DNA from: Brachypalpus laphriformis
Taxonomy: Eukaryota > Arthropoda > Insecta > Diptera > Syrphidae
Length of the DNA stretch: 64,000 nt
Direction: 5' to 3'
Assembly: GCA_945910035.1 (NCBI GenBank)
Contig: OX246754.1
Coordinates: 63,782,678 to 63,846,677, forward strand
Shown: positions 1-10,017 of the stretch, piece after piece
How positions within the stretch are numbered: position 1 is the stretch's first letter
Layout: each line of letters starts with the position of its first letter
Translations under genes and position numbers: made by a program
The notes under the pieces: model-generated
Seen by the model: the letters and a program-made list of their open reading frames with translations, nothing else
Databases searched by the model: none
What the model was told of the DNA's origin: nothing

Positions 1-1000
1 CAGTCGGAGTTTGACTTGTTAGTCCGTTGGTGCCACGATTTTGAACTTATCATCAATTCAAAAAAAAAAAAACAAGTTAATGCATATCAGACCTTCCAGT
101 GTACTCAGAACCAAAATCCAAATTAAATTTCACCATGTACAATGTCTGCACCACAACGCAAAACAAGAAATGTGAACCCGTATGATGCTTGCACAGACAT
201 CATCGAAAATGTAAGAAGTTACAAATACCTTTGGGTAGAACTGGACTGTTTCTTCAAATGGGATCTACACTTAGCACGACTGTGCAAACGACTTCGAAGA
301 GCTGTATATGCCATGCATCACCTAAGCAACTACACCAACTACAGTGTCCTGAAGCCGTGGCGTAAGTGGTTAGTGTGTCGGATCACTACGCATGAGGTTC
401 CAAGTTCGAATCCCAGAAAACAACAAAAAGTTTTTTCACGGTCCCACCTCTGGCGAGCGTCTGACAAACATCCGAGAGTATTGTTGTCACGAAAAAGCTT
501 CTCAAATCGCCGTTCGGATTCGGCATTAAACTGTAGGTCCCTTCCATTCGTGTGAAAAATATAACGTACACAACATGAGTGGTTGCGAGAAGCTAGGCCC
601 TGGCACTTTAAAGAGCTGTTCCGCCAAATATTTGTATTTGTAGTGTCCTGAAGCAAGTATACTTTTCACTAGTGGCGTCTGTGTTAAGATATTGTATATT
701 AGCATGGGACAATACGAACACGAACACGACTGTCGAACACGATGTTAACACCAGATGAAGAGCACGAGGTTTCCTGCAAACACCAAGATACAACAATTCA
801 TACGATAGACAACAATTATCAGTTATAATTCCGAACATTTTCAACAGACTACCCAGGGAAGTACACAACGTTTCATCAGAGGGCCTTAGAAAAAAACATA
901 TAAAAAAACATCTATTGAATACAGAAAATCCATTGCGTTCTATTAAATTTCCAATTAAATTTGTTTTATATCAATAAGTACTAAAATTAACATTTTTTAA
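1..1000 (+). pseudogene. CR1/L2-like non-LTR retrotransposon, reverse transcriptase C-terminal remnant, split by a SINE
   Basis: Frameshifted coding remains of the RT thumb and C-terminus. From the left edge I read pieces resembling WCHDFELIINSKK, then YKYLWVELDCFFKWDLHL and RRAVYAMHHLSNYTNYSVLK. This is the usual 'KYLGV.LD..F.W..H' stretch after the YADD domain. The SINE at 355-641 interrupts it, and the frame resumes beyond as LKQVYFSLVASVLRYCILAW. It ends in IIPNIFNRLPREVHNVSS...KHIKKHLL, a tail typical of CR1/L2-group ORF2. The element starts outside the window and fades out into AT-rich DNA near 1000. There are several frameshifts, so it is not functional. The clade is inferred from the C-terminal motif only. 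Confidence 0.7.
355..641 (+). mobile_element. tRNA-derived SINE, copy 1, with target-site duplication
   Basis: A 287 bp insert flanked by a perfect 12 bp direct repeat, agtgtcctgaag, at 343-354 and 642-653. The head carries pol III promoter boxes: box A tggcgtaagtgg (358-369) and box B agttcgaatccc (403-414). The non-tRNA body contains 'cacggtcccacctc', 'ccgagagtattgttgtcacg' and 'gagtggttgcgagaagct', and it ends AT-rich (caaatatttgtatttgt). The same unit recurs at 9284-9588, 7706-7935 and, inverted, at 35579-35693. It interrupts the RT remnant at 1-1000. Confidence 0.85.
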
Positions 1001-1514
1001 AACTTATCTTTAGAATTTGTATATTTCCAAATTTTTTTTTATTTATTTATTTTTTCTTGCCAAGAATACATTGTAATACATCTTTTAAAAAAGCAACTTC
1101 CTGCAGAAAAGTCTCTTAAGGGCTTCGCAGTTTCATCCTGTAAACAATTAAGAATTGAAGGATTGATTAAAGAGTTGAAGTTGAAGACTGTGAAGACTGA
1201 GTATAAGGGTTTCCAAGAGTATTATATTTTTGACGAAAACCAGGACTCCAAGCTACAAAGGAAGAAAATTATAACTGCCACTAGCTACATACAAAATAAT
1301 TTATTAGATAGATTTAATAAGTCTAGAATGGATTTCCATTGTCTCATACTTCTGCATTCCGCTCACAGGAATAAATTTGTCTATGCTACACCAATCACTA
1401 GCATCTGCACTGCATATATAAGGAGATTCCGTTCACAGAATAGGTTGGGCTTGGGTAGATGGTTGCTGCCAGATTAGCTGACAGTTTACATACCGTTACA
1501 CGAGACCCTACATA
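1001..1514. other. AT-rich stretch without recognisable gene
   Basis: Contains poly-T/ATTT runs around 1028-1052 and an open frame at 1163-1477 that resembles no family I know. The base composition is like the surrounding non-coding DNA. I see no promoter, RNA gene or repeat here. Confidence 0.5.
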
Positions 1515-2749
1515 CGAGGGCAAGGTGAAAAGTTCTCGGCCTGACAATGAAAGACTGCTATTTTCAGTTTAAAAATGATTTTATTTTTCTACATAATCTC
1601 CCTTGACTTCAATACACCTAGCGTTTCTCCAACATCAGTTTTCCTTCTCGGAAGTGAGAGTCTGGAAGGCTGTGAAAACATTCATCTACGGCCCTCTCAA
1701 CTTCTGCATTGGATGCGCAGCGCTTCCCAGAAACAAATTTCTTCAAGTTTGGGAACAAATGGAAGTATGAGGGTGCCAAATCAGGTGAATACGGGTGATG
1801 GCCGAGCAAATCGTACCCCAAATCCCGCAGTTTTCCCATCGCCAACGCACACTTGTGTATAGGTGCATTGTCCTGGTGAAAGATGATTTTTTTCTTCTTC
1901 AAGCCAGGCCTCTTCTCTCGAATTTTGGCATCCAGTTGGTCAAGAAGGTTGGAGTAATATTCTCCTGTAATTTTTCTGCCTTTTTCAAAGTAATCAATTA
2001 ACAGGATCCCTGTCGCATCCCAAAACACACTGGCCATGACCTTTCCGGCAGATGCGATCGACTTCGCTTTTTTGGTGCTGAACCAGCGGCTTCCACCCAC
2101 TGCTTCGATTGCTGTTTCTGGCGTGTAGTGGTGGACCCATGTCTCATCCATGGTGACAAATCGCCGCAGAAGATCGGTCGGATCCCTATTGAATTGGTCC
2201 AAAGATTTCCGCGAAAGTCGTTTAAGCATTTGCTTTTGATCGGCATTCAGCAAATGCGGCACCCATCTTGCGCAGAGCTTTCGCATCCCTAAGTTTTTGT
2301 GCAAGATGTTTCGCATCCTCTCTTCCGATATAGATAGCCTCAGCTATCTCACTCATCTTCACTCGCATATCGTCCAACACGATATCATGCACTTATTCGA
2401 TGGTTTCGGATGTGGTTGCGGTTTTTGGCCGTCCTTCACGTGGGTCATCTTCGAGGGATGTGCGACCACGTTTAAATTCTTTAAACTTTTGTCAACTTTA
2501 GATGAATTTCCTTAGCGGTTAACCCATCTAAAGCGATAATTTTATGACCGCACAATATTCAAGTTTATCCATTTTAACGAAAAACACGCAAGACGTCTAC
2601 TGCAAAATTCGTGTAAACAAACTACTTGAGAAAACGAGTTGAAACTTGTCATACGAACTAATGAGAAGTGCACCCAGGCAGGAAACATGTTTTTTTCTGA
2701 TTGGAACGCTATCTCTGCGTCACGCCGAGAACTTTTCACTTTGCCCTCG
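1515..2749 (-). mobile_element. mariner-family DNA transposon, full length with TIRs and TA duplication
   Basis: A 1235 bp element. Its inverted repeats begin cgagggcaa(g/a)gtgaaaagttctcgg at 1515 and, on the other strand, at 2749; about 25 of 26 positions match. Both ends are flanked by TA (1513-1514 and 2750-2751), the standard Tc1/mariner target duplication. Size and end structure are those of a mariner, and the transposase lies on the minus strand. The termini still look usable in trans even though the encoded protein is broken. Confidence 0.92.
1618..2572 (-). pseudogene. mariner transposase, broken N-terminus and substituted third catalytic Asp
   Basis: The catalytic domain is open for 232 codons (2316 to 1618). 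Visible motifs are WVPHLLN near the helix-turn-helix linker, TMDETWVHHY (first catalytic Asp), HQDNAPIHK (second) and YSPDLAP (third region). In mariners the last motif continues S-D-Y/F-H-L-F. Here the Asp codon reads Tyr (positions 1765-1767, GAC-type to TAC), so the D,D34D triad is incomplete. A start codon exists at 2572 (MDKLEY...), but frameshifts between about 2316 and 2540 destroy the DNA-binding domain. This copy cannot encode an active enzyme. Confidence 0.9.
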
Positions 2750-2751
2750 TA

Positions 2752-4009
2752 TGTACACACCCAATTATCTAATTGGAGTGAATGGATTACAAGAGTAACG
2801 AATTCGATTTATTTATTTTCTGTGATTTAGCCCGCTTCGAATTCGTTTACCTAGATCTGTTACAAGACACATTGCTGTTATAGCGTTATATACTCATAAG
2901 TGCTGAAAAATGCTTACCAATTTTTTGCATAACAAATATCGTTTGGAATATCAAAAATGTTTGTGTACCGAGCTATAAATCGATTTGTTGAATCGTTTCA
3001 ATTAGAAGACAAACCAAGAAGTGATCGTCCATGCGCTGCACGCTGCACGAGCAAACTCGAAGAAACCCCATTTGAAAACAGAGAATTCTTAGAGTTCAGC
3101 GCTGCCATCATGCTGCTTCGGTAATGGTGTAGTGCGAGACTGGGGCAAAGAATGTTGAACTATCTTTCGAATTCTTATTTGGCGCGATGGGTAGTGTGCT
3201 AACTCTTTAGCCGATGTGCGCAAGTTTAGACCCGAGCGGGGAACAGCAATGATTAGCCAACAGAAAATATAAGGAAAACGAATAACATAGAAGTTTTCCA
3301 ACCACTGTACCAGGAAAAAGTTGCTGTCTGGACCGGAGCGAGTCTGAGTGTTTTGGGATTTGATTTTTCTTTAAAAAAAATTTCTCGATTTGGCGACATA
3401 AATTGGCCGCCGATACCTCTTGGATCGACACCAATGGATTCTTTCTCAGAAATTACGTGAGTACTTAAGTCTCTGCCAATAGTCCAGATGATTCCAGGGC
3501 TAAAAGCGAAAGTAATATGTACCCGAAATTGGTTAGACCGATCCCCATTTATTGTAAGAAATCTCCATTGTTCAAGAATCTACTGCGGTCGTGCTGGTTG
3601 TTTAAAATTTGTTATTGGTTTAATTCCAGACTCGCATCCTATTATAATTTTGCCTTTTTTATGACCTAATCAAGGCAATTTTTAAGAGTGATATTCAATG
3701 CCACGGATGATCATATGCCAAGTGACATCTTTTAATTGCAATTTTTCGCTAAAATAAATTACTAACTTCATGAGGATAAATTAAAAAGATTTAAGCAGTG
3801 GAAAAGATTAGGGTCATCATCACCCTCAAAGGGCAATATTGTCCCCGAATAAGGTAACGGCTTCCGTTTTCTGGGATGACAAGGGTGGTCTCACACCTTG
3901 AAAAGGTATACCAATAAATTCCTAATGTTATTGCACCTTTTTGCTTCGTTTGAGGAAGGAAATAAATACCAAGAGGCACTGTATGTTGTTTCACCAAAAC
4001 AATGCCATG
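2752..4009. other. unassigned non-coding DNA between the mariner and an RT fragment
   Basis: No recognisable coding sequence. The only structured piece is a weak tRNA-like head at about 3180-3250, listed separately. The remainder is AT-rich with short random open frames. Confidence 0.4.
3178..3300 (+). repeat. possible degenerate tRNA-derived SINE head
   Basis: tggcgcgatgggtagtgtg resembles a pol III box A and has the 'agtgtg' spacing seen in the SINE copies of this window. gcaagtttagacccg about 35 bases later could be a decayed box B. The body does not match the other SINE copies, and I see no target duplication. This could be chance or a different SINE family. Confidence 0.3.
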
Positions 4010-4180
4010 ATTGAATAACGTGTTTAATCTAGACCTTGACGAGGTGAGGATAACAATGTCCCAAAATAAGTCTTATAAATCTAATGGAGCAGACGGCCTA
4101 TCCGCTGGAGATGAATTGGTAAAGAGCATACTCGAACTTACATATCTATGAAATATGGTCGATCGAAAATATGCCTGATA
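4010..4180 (+). pseudogene. non-LTR reverse transcriptase fragment
   Basis: Reads NLDLDEVRITMSQNKSYKSNGADGLS and then loses frame. This is the start of the RT domain ('DEV..A...LK..KA.GADGLPAEL'). The same family occurs at 53941-54490, where 'cttgacgaagtgaggata', 'gacggcctag' and 'aaaatatggtcg' match this piece. It is a short, decayed, 5'- and 3'-truncated relic. The clade is uncertain, perhaps RTE- or Jockey-like. Confidence 0.6.
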
Positions 4181-4439
4181 GCTATGTAGACAGCGCGAAC
4201 AGTGGAAAGGGACCTTAGCTTATTTAGTGCGCAACTAAAGGCGGCTGGCCGAGCCCGCTCGATGGGCATGTTGGTTGAGGTCCATGTCCACCTCAGACTG
4301 TAGCGCCATCGATTTTTTTTTTGTTCTCTTGTACAACCCATGTTCATGTGGCAATGACACTGCGACCTGAAAGATCTAGTGTATCGGAGGGTTGGAGTTA
4401 ATCTAACAGACGTACTACCTCCCTTATGAAAGTGAGTAT

Positions 4440-5110
4440 GTCTTTAGTAGCGGAGCATTTCAGTTCCACTGAAGTAAGTATCTCCTGTGGAGAATACGTT
4501 TCCTTAACCAGTGTAGTGCCGGGCATTCACAAGGAATGTGTTCGGTTTCATCCTCCTCTAAACAGAACCGACAGTCCTTCTCTTGGCACAGGTTCATCTT
4601 GTTAAGGTGGTATCTCAGGCCGCAATGGCCAGTAAGAAAGCTCACAAGCTTGTTAATGATTTCCCTATCTAAGTTAAGGATTTCCTTATAGGAGTAAGGT
4701 TTGATTAATCATTTGGATTGTCTTAGACCTGGCCCACTAGTCTAGTGGTCAAGACGAAGTTTGGTTTCCCATTCGTTAATCAGCGATGTAGCTGTCGCCC
4801 AATTGATGCCACAATAAGGTCCAGGACCTATGAACACAGATTCTGAGCCAGCTGATTCGTTGCTCACAATCCCTTGGTGTCCAGGGACCCAACCGAGTTT
4901 TACACTGTTGTGATTGGCAAGGTCTTGTAATGCATCGTAGCAACATTTCACGGTTCTGGAGTCCATTTGGTTGGGCGATAGTGCCATAAGTGCACCAGAC
5001 CAGACTTCTAGGGTCCAATGTTGGAGCACCATTGGACCAATTTTCGCTGTCCAATATTTCAACCACGAATAACCTACCAAATCAATTTTGTCTGACCATA
5101 ATATCTGCAC
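4440..5110 (-). pseudogene. RNase H and C-terminal zinc-finger remnant of a LOA/I-type non-LTR element
   Basis: Reading leftward, 5110-4742 encodes an RNase H fold remnant with MDSRTVKCCYDALQDL and the signature WVPGHQGIVSNESA. 4645-4460 encodes the typical C-terminus: LTGHCGLRYHLNKM followed by CRFCLEEDETEHIPCECPAL, a Cys-Cys-His-Cys knuckle. RNase H plus this tail defines the RNase H-bearing non-LTR elements (I/LOA/R1 groups). The same arrangement recurs at 54851-55640, 27800-28680 and 63080-63860. Frameshifts lie between the two parts and the RT is missing, so this is a 5'-truncated relic. Confidence 0.8.
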
Positions 5111-5119
5111 TCAGAAAAA

Positions 5120-5520
5120 AGTGTCCTATTAATTTGTTAATAGTACAGTTATTGATTTAATAGTATATACCGACATTAATCAATTTTTCCTATATATTTA
5201 ATAGTTTTCTAATTGAATTAAAAGTGTGTGTATTATTGATTTAATAGTTCAGACATTTTTATTATTTTAATGGTGTACAGAATTAATACAAATAGAAATA
5301 CTATAGATCTGATATTATTTCTCTTATTGAAATAAATAGATCATCCTATTATTCTAACAGTCTGAAGTAGTAAATTATTAATAGTACCATCATATTAAGG
5401 TTTTAATAGGAGAAATCTAGATATCATATTGGTTTAATAGTATATACACTATAATATCATATTTTTCCTTGTTTTTAATCAGATATGCTATTGAATTTTA
5501 TGTGATCATACTATTGAAGT
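5120..5520. repeat. AT-rich region with reiterated TTTAATAGTA-type motif
   Basis: The heptamer TTAATAG or its complement CTATTAA recurs roughly every 30-60 bases, for example in ttaatagtac, tttaatagtat, tttaatagttt and attaatagtacc. At 5126-5143 it forms a perfect hairpin, CTATTAA-tttg-TTAATAG. There is no coding potential. It may be an AT-rich transposon interior or a diverged satellite. Confidence 0.5.
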
Positions 5521-5701
5521 AAAAGGTTTTCCTATTTAAAACTTTTCTTCCGTCATTCCGTATACAGCATTTCTTAAACATTTCGCATTCGGCATCTAAA
5601 ATTCAAGTGGTGAAGTTATGGAAGCAAAAAAAAAGTTACGAAGAAGTGCATTTTGAATATTAAATTATTTAAAATTTATCAGTGCTTTTGTTTTTCCCTA
5701 T

Positions 5702-5862
5702 ATTGAAGATATTAATTTTATTCCGAGTCAATCAGACAGACGGCAATGCCACAGTCTGATTCTTTTATTTTATTGTACACTTAAAAAAAAAAGTTTAACG
5801 TAATATTCATTGTATCATCATGTAATTGTAATAAAATAAACTTGAAAAACTTGAAACTTGAA
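5702..5862 (+). mobile_element. 161 bp retroposed 3' tail of a non-LTR element with 22 bp target duplication
   Basis: The flanks at 5680-5701 and 5863-5884 share cagtgcttttgttttt..ctat, 20 of 22 bases identical. The insert carries a poly-A-like tract (aaaaaaaaaa), the polyadenylation signal AATAAA near its end, and a tail of repeated cttgaaa units. This is the expected product of target-primed reverse transcription that stopped early. The CTTGAA-type tail is reminiscent of the (TTGAA)n tail of the CR1-like element at 17475-21990, so it may be that family. No coding sequence remains. Confidence 0.75.
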
Positions 5863-5884
5863 CAGTGCTTTTGTTTTTTTCTAT

Positions 5885-7705
5885 GTACAATATTTACCGT
5901 ATTTCGCTTGGGTTCACAATCATGCAAAGATGTTTCATTGTCTTAGCATACTAAATTCGAGAAGAGCTCATTACAGTTTATGGGAAATATGCAAAAGTGC
6001 ACTTGAAAATAATAAACTTGTTTTCTGGTTCAAGAAGGATCATTCATTTGATCCACACACAATGTCATATTCTGTAGATCTTCATTAACGTAATCGACAT
6101 AGTACTTAAGTAGACCAATGGACAGCTATGTATGTACATATGAATATCATCAGTATACATGTGAAAAGAGAAGTGTTTATTTATAAGAGGAAGGTTATTT
6201 ATAAACAGGGAACTAAGACAGGACCTTTAATTGACCAGTGCGGCACACAAAAAAAAAGTTATAATATAAGTGTTTTTATGTATTTCGGTCTCTCGCATTT
6301 TATTTGTGAAGTAAGACGAAAGTATGTTAGCATAACTGCATAGGTTGCAAAGTTCTAAAGCCAATGAAGTTCTGTGCACAATTTAAAGTCGTCCACAGTA
6401 TCAAAGGTTTCAAACAATTCAAACATAGAAACGACAAAAAAAAGAGCAAAGATAAGTATCTACATAAGTAGCTATCACGTTAAGAGTTTAGGAACTTTGG
6501 CAAGCTAAAATTTTGAAGGACATGCGCTAAACATTAATCCATATTTACAAACAAGAAACTGTAGGGTTTTGCTGGTTGTTCATGCATCACTTAAGAATGA
6601 CTGAACGGATTTTATTTAGATTATTGTACAGTTTAGGGTTCTAAAAGTAATCTTACGCAAGCAGCATCTCGCTACAATATCGGGAAGCACTATCCTGTAA
6701 TCGGAACTATTATATAAATCTTCAATAACCAATTATCGAAAAGCTGTTGGTTCTACCACCACTGCCTATCATTGCTTTACGCTGTAGTTGTTTTTTTTTT
6801 TTTTTTTTCTTTTAGCACACACGTGAGCGGGAAGGGATATCGGAATGGGCTGGGCTGGGCTGGGCTGCACACATTTTTTTTTAATTTCCACGGTTCACGC
6901 TTCATGTTCAGGGTAAAAGAGCAAGCATAATACGTTTTTGAGGAGTGGACAGACCCGCGAGTACCAATGTATATACCTATACATATAATAAAACTGTAGA
7001 GAGTCAAACTTTCTTTTCCTTCTGTTCACGTATCACGTGGAAACTACTGCACGGATTCTGATTAAACTTGGCACAGTTATAGCTTATATCCCGGTTTAAC
7101 ATTAAGAATACTTTTAATATCGGAACATGAAAGGATTCCAACAAAAAAGTCAAAATGTATCTACATATTTATATAATAAGACTATAAATGCAAAACCTTT
7201 TCTACACGCACCACACAAAAACTGCTACACGAAATCGAACGTGAATTTCGTAGTTGCAGTGTTTATAGCTTAACTTTTGAAATGATGTATGTTTTATCGT
7301 GATCCGACATCAAAAAGCTGAGATCTAATCAAAAATATCTTTTGCAAAATTCAGAATTTAATTGATTCTTTCTTGTTCATGATCTCGAATCTACACTCAG
7401 TGGAGGAAGTAGGGACTGCGGATGTTTTTATATCTAATTGAGTAATTCCTAGCAATTGGGTATCTACGGACTAGAGAAATGCCTTAGAAGAACTTTTTTT
7501 TTAAGTGGCAGGCGGGCAAAGCAAATCAAGCACGGACCCGCTGGTAACAAATATAAAGTGAAAGAATTAGCAAGATCAACTCTTAAAAATAGAAGAATAT
7601 AGGATCAAGTGCTGTATTTGACGGTTCTTAGATCATATTCGGATAGCTCACTTGAGGATGACTTAAAAGGTAGTGAGATTATTCAACAAAAGACTATTGG
7701 CAAAT
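5885..7705. other. unassigned AT-rich DNA with degenerate dispersed repeats
   Basis: No supported gene. At about 7040-7140 there is actactgcacggattctgatt...cacagttatagcttat, and a related stretch at about 7205-7290 ('aaaactgctacacg', 'gtttatagctt'). A weaker one sits near 6600 ('ctgaacggattttatttag'). They look like diverged copies of one dispersed repeat of unknown type. Simple tracts are listed separately. Confidence 0.4.
6788..6866. repeat. poly-T tract and (GGGCT)4 microsatellite
   Basis: A run of about 20 T lies at 6789-6809. Four perfect GGGCT units occupy 6847-6866. Neither is associated with a recognisable element end. Confidence 0.8.
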
Positions 7706-7935
7706 GTGGGCGCCGTGGCACATTGGTTAGTGTGTTGGACAAATTAATGTTCGAGTCCTAGAAAACACCAACATTTTTTCCACGGTCCCACTTCTCGCAA
7801 ACGTCTGACATCCGAGAGTATTGTTGTCATGAGAAAGCTTCTCAAAAACTAAATGAAAATGAAATGAATGTCCCTTTTATTCGTGCGAAAAATATAACGC
7901 ACACAAGACGAGTGGTTGCGAGAGCAATGAGCAAT
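7706..7935 (+). mobile_element. tRNA-derived SINE, copy 3, internally deleted
   Basis: Starts gtgggcgccgtggcacattgg and keeps ggttagtgtgt, cacggtcccactt, ccgagagtattgttgtca and gagtggttgcgag in the same order as copies 1 and 2. The box B region is shortened and the 'cgccgttcggattcggc' part is missing. The most diverged plus-strand copy. It lies just left of the Harbinger element. Confidence 0.75.
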
Positions 7936-8399
7936 TTTGTAAACTTTCGATTGACAGAATTGAGATCAATGTCATTAGTAAAGCTATGTTCAGTGGCCTA
8001 TTTCACCAACTTACAAATTGTTATTCACAAGCATTTTTTTAACAAATTTGTGAAAAAATCGATTTTTTCTGTTTGACAAAAGTTTTGTAATACAAAATTG
8101 TATTTGTTGTTTACAATGGGAAATTTGTAGAAATTTCATCATTTCCGTTTCACCAAAAGTTAATTTGCTTTGTTGCTTACAAGTACAAATTTGTTCAAAT
8201 TCATATTTTTTTGTAAGTTTGTGTTTCACCAAATCAAGAAATTTTAAAAATTTGCTCAATTACTGAAAATTTCTTACAATAGAAAGATCGTGTGTCGATT
8301 TAATAACAATTTGTAATTTTCGAAAGGGATCGCTTTTCAATCCTAAAACTGTCTTTACGTCGAAGGCATAGTAGCACCGATAGTGATATAAGTGAAGAT

Positions 8400-9720
8400 T
8401 TTGTGCTAAATAGACGAAGAAAATTTTATCGACAGCGAATTAACTACGAAATTTTAGATTCTTTTGTTTTCAACGAAAAGCTTCGGTTAAAACTTGCTAA
8501 GGCAGAGGAAATAATAAGACAAATTGGACCTCGGATTGCAAATAAGTCCGACACCGACCGACACCGATGCATCAATTTCTAACACTTTTACATTTACTTG
8601 GAAATGGGGGACAGTCTCACGGGATCGCAGACATGCACTGTATATCTTAATCTACGGTATGCAGAACTGTCCATCGTGTTTGTTTAGCCATTGTTGATGC
8701 TTTCTTTGAAAATACTGTACGTTGGCCAGAAGAACACGAACGCATTCGTGAATGGTTCTTTAATATTGCCGGTAAATATAACCTACCTTACATACCCATG
8801 TACTTGAAATTATGATTAATATTTTCTTAAGGTATGCCATTTGTTTATGGATGTATCGATGGAACGCTAATTGTAATTGATTTACCTAACGAGTTTGAAT
8901 CAGCGTATGTCGAAAGACACGGTAACCACTCAATTAATTGTATGTTGGTTTGCGGTCCCGACTATACATTTTATAATGCTTACGTTAATTGGCCCGGTAG
9001 TGTTCACGTTGCGCGAGTACTCCGAAGAAGTCCGTCTTTTTCCTCATTGCGTTTTACTTGGGGATACAGGATATCCGTTAAAAGATTGGCTGATGACACC
9101 GGTCACGAGAATCTCATCACCAGCAATCGACCGTTATAATAGAGCGCACAAATCAACTCGAAGTATAATAGAAAATGCAATTGGTATTCTAAAAATAAAA
9201 TTTCCTTGTCTCAACCATTTGAGAGTGCAACGACGTAGGGCAATTCAAATTATAAAGTGCTGCATAGTTTTCACATTTTCGTGGGCTCCGTGGCGTAAGT
9301 GGTTAGTGTGTCGGATCACTACGCATGAGGTTCCAAGTTCGAATCACAGAAAATACCAAAAAGTTTTTTCACGGTCCCACCTCTCACGAGCGTCTGACAA
9401 ACATCCGAGAGTATTGTTGTCACGAAAAAGCTTCTCAAATCGCCGTTCGGATTCGGCATTAAAAACTGTAGGTCTCTTCCATTCGCGTGAAAAATAAAAC
9501 GCACACAACATGAGTGGTTGCGAGAAGCTAAACCCTGGCACTTTATAAAGAGCTGTTGCGCCAAATATTTGTATTTTTTTTTGTATAATTTTCACAAACA
9601 TTTCCCGACAAGATGAAACCAATGAGAGCTTTGAAGTGCCAACGGGGGATGAAGTAGAAGAAGAAGAAAACCTACATGATAACTTTGACAACTTAAGAGT
9701 AGATGGCGAAAACACATTGA
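8400..9720 (+). pseudogene. HARBI1-like transposase with a conserved intron; DDE triad broken
   Basis: Exon 1 (about 8400-8771) reads RRKFYRQRINYEIL...RLKLAKAEEIIRQIGPRIAN, then HLLGNGGQSHGIADM...STVCRTVHRVCLAIVDAFFENTV. It carries one stop, TAA, at 8648-8650. An intron, 8772-8831 (gtaaat...ttaag), joins in frame to give ERIREWFFNIAG-MPFVYGCIDGTLI. The first catalytic Asp is in CIDGT. The second motif should be WPGSVHDAR but reads WPGSVHVAR (Val codon 9008-9010). A frameshift follows near 9030, then LLGDTGYPLKDWL and STRSIIENAIGILK, which holds the catalytic Glu. The SINE splits the protein after KCCIVF; an acidic tail (EVPTGDEVEEEE) follows it. The protein is well preserved but dead. Confidence 0.88.
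9284..9588 (+). mobile_element. tRNA-derived SINE, copy 2, inserted in the Harbinger transposase
   Basis: About 90 percent or more identical by eye to copy 1 over its whole length: tggcgtaagtgg box A, agttcgaatcac box B (one change), cacggtcccacctc, cgttcggattcggc and gagtggttgcgagaagct. The tail ends in a T-rich run, ttttttttgtat. The candidate target duplication is ttttcaca (9268-9275 and about 9589-9597). The 5' end extends further than copy 1 (ggctccg before box A), which matches the acceptor stem of a tRNA. Confidence 0.83.
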
Positions 9721-10017
9721 GATATATTTTAAACTATTTTTCTTTAAACTAAAAAAAAATAAAACTAGCTTCAAAAACATAAATATATTCTTTTTTTTTT
9801 GGTAGATATTATTTTCCACTATTTTTTTTTTGTTAGAGGACTTACAAAATTACGAAAAACAGTTGTTCTTTACAACTCTGAAAAATAAACGGTTTTTTTT
9901 GTTTGTAAATAACAAATTTACAAAAACAGAAAATGAGTAAACAAATTTGTAAATGTAATCAACAAATAAAAATTTGTAATTGTAATTTTAATTTGGTGAA
10001 ATAGGCCAAAGATGGTT

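Larger units (their letters stand above)
7995..10007 (+). mobile_element. PIF/Harbinger DNA transposon with TIRs, interrupted by a SINE
   Basis: The outer inverted repeats are perfect: ggcctatttcaccaa at 7995-8009 and its complement at 9993-10007. Longer subterminal zones on both sides are rich in 'caaatttgta'-like words in both orientations. The enclosed transposase is of HARBI1 type. About 2.0 kb in all, of which about 300 bp is the later SINE. I see no clean 3 bp target duplication (AGT left, AAA right), so the exact ends may be off by a base or two. The accessory Myb-like second ORF of Harbinger elements is not visible. Confidence 0.82.

Noticed and set aside
358..414. Functional tRNA gene
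   Set aside because: Box A and box B are followed by a long body, a target duplication is present, and the unit is repeated four times: a SINE.
1163..1477. 104-codon ORF as a gene
   Set aside because: No motif or recognisable family, and composition like the flanking non-coding DNA.
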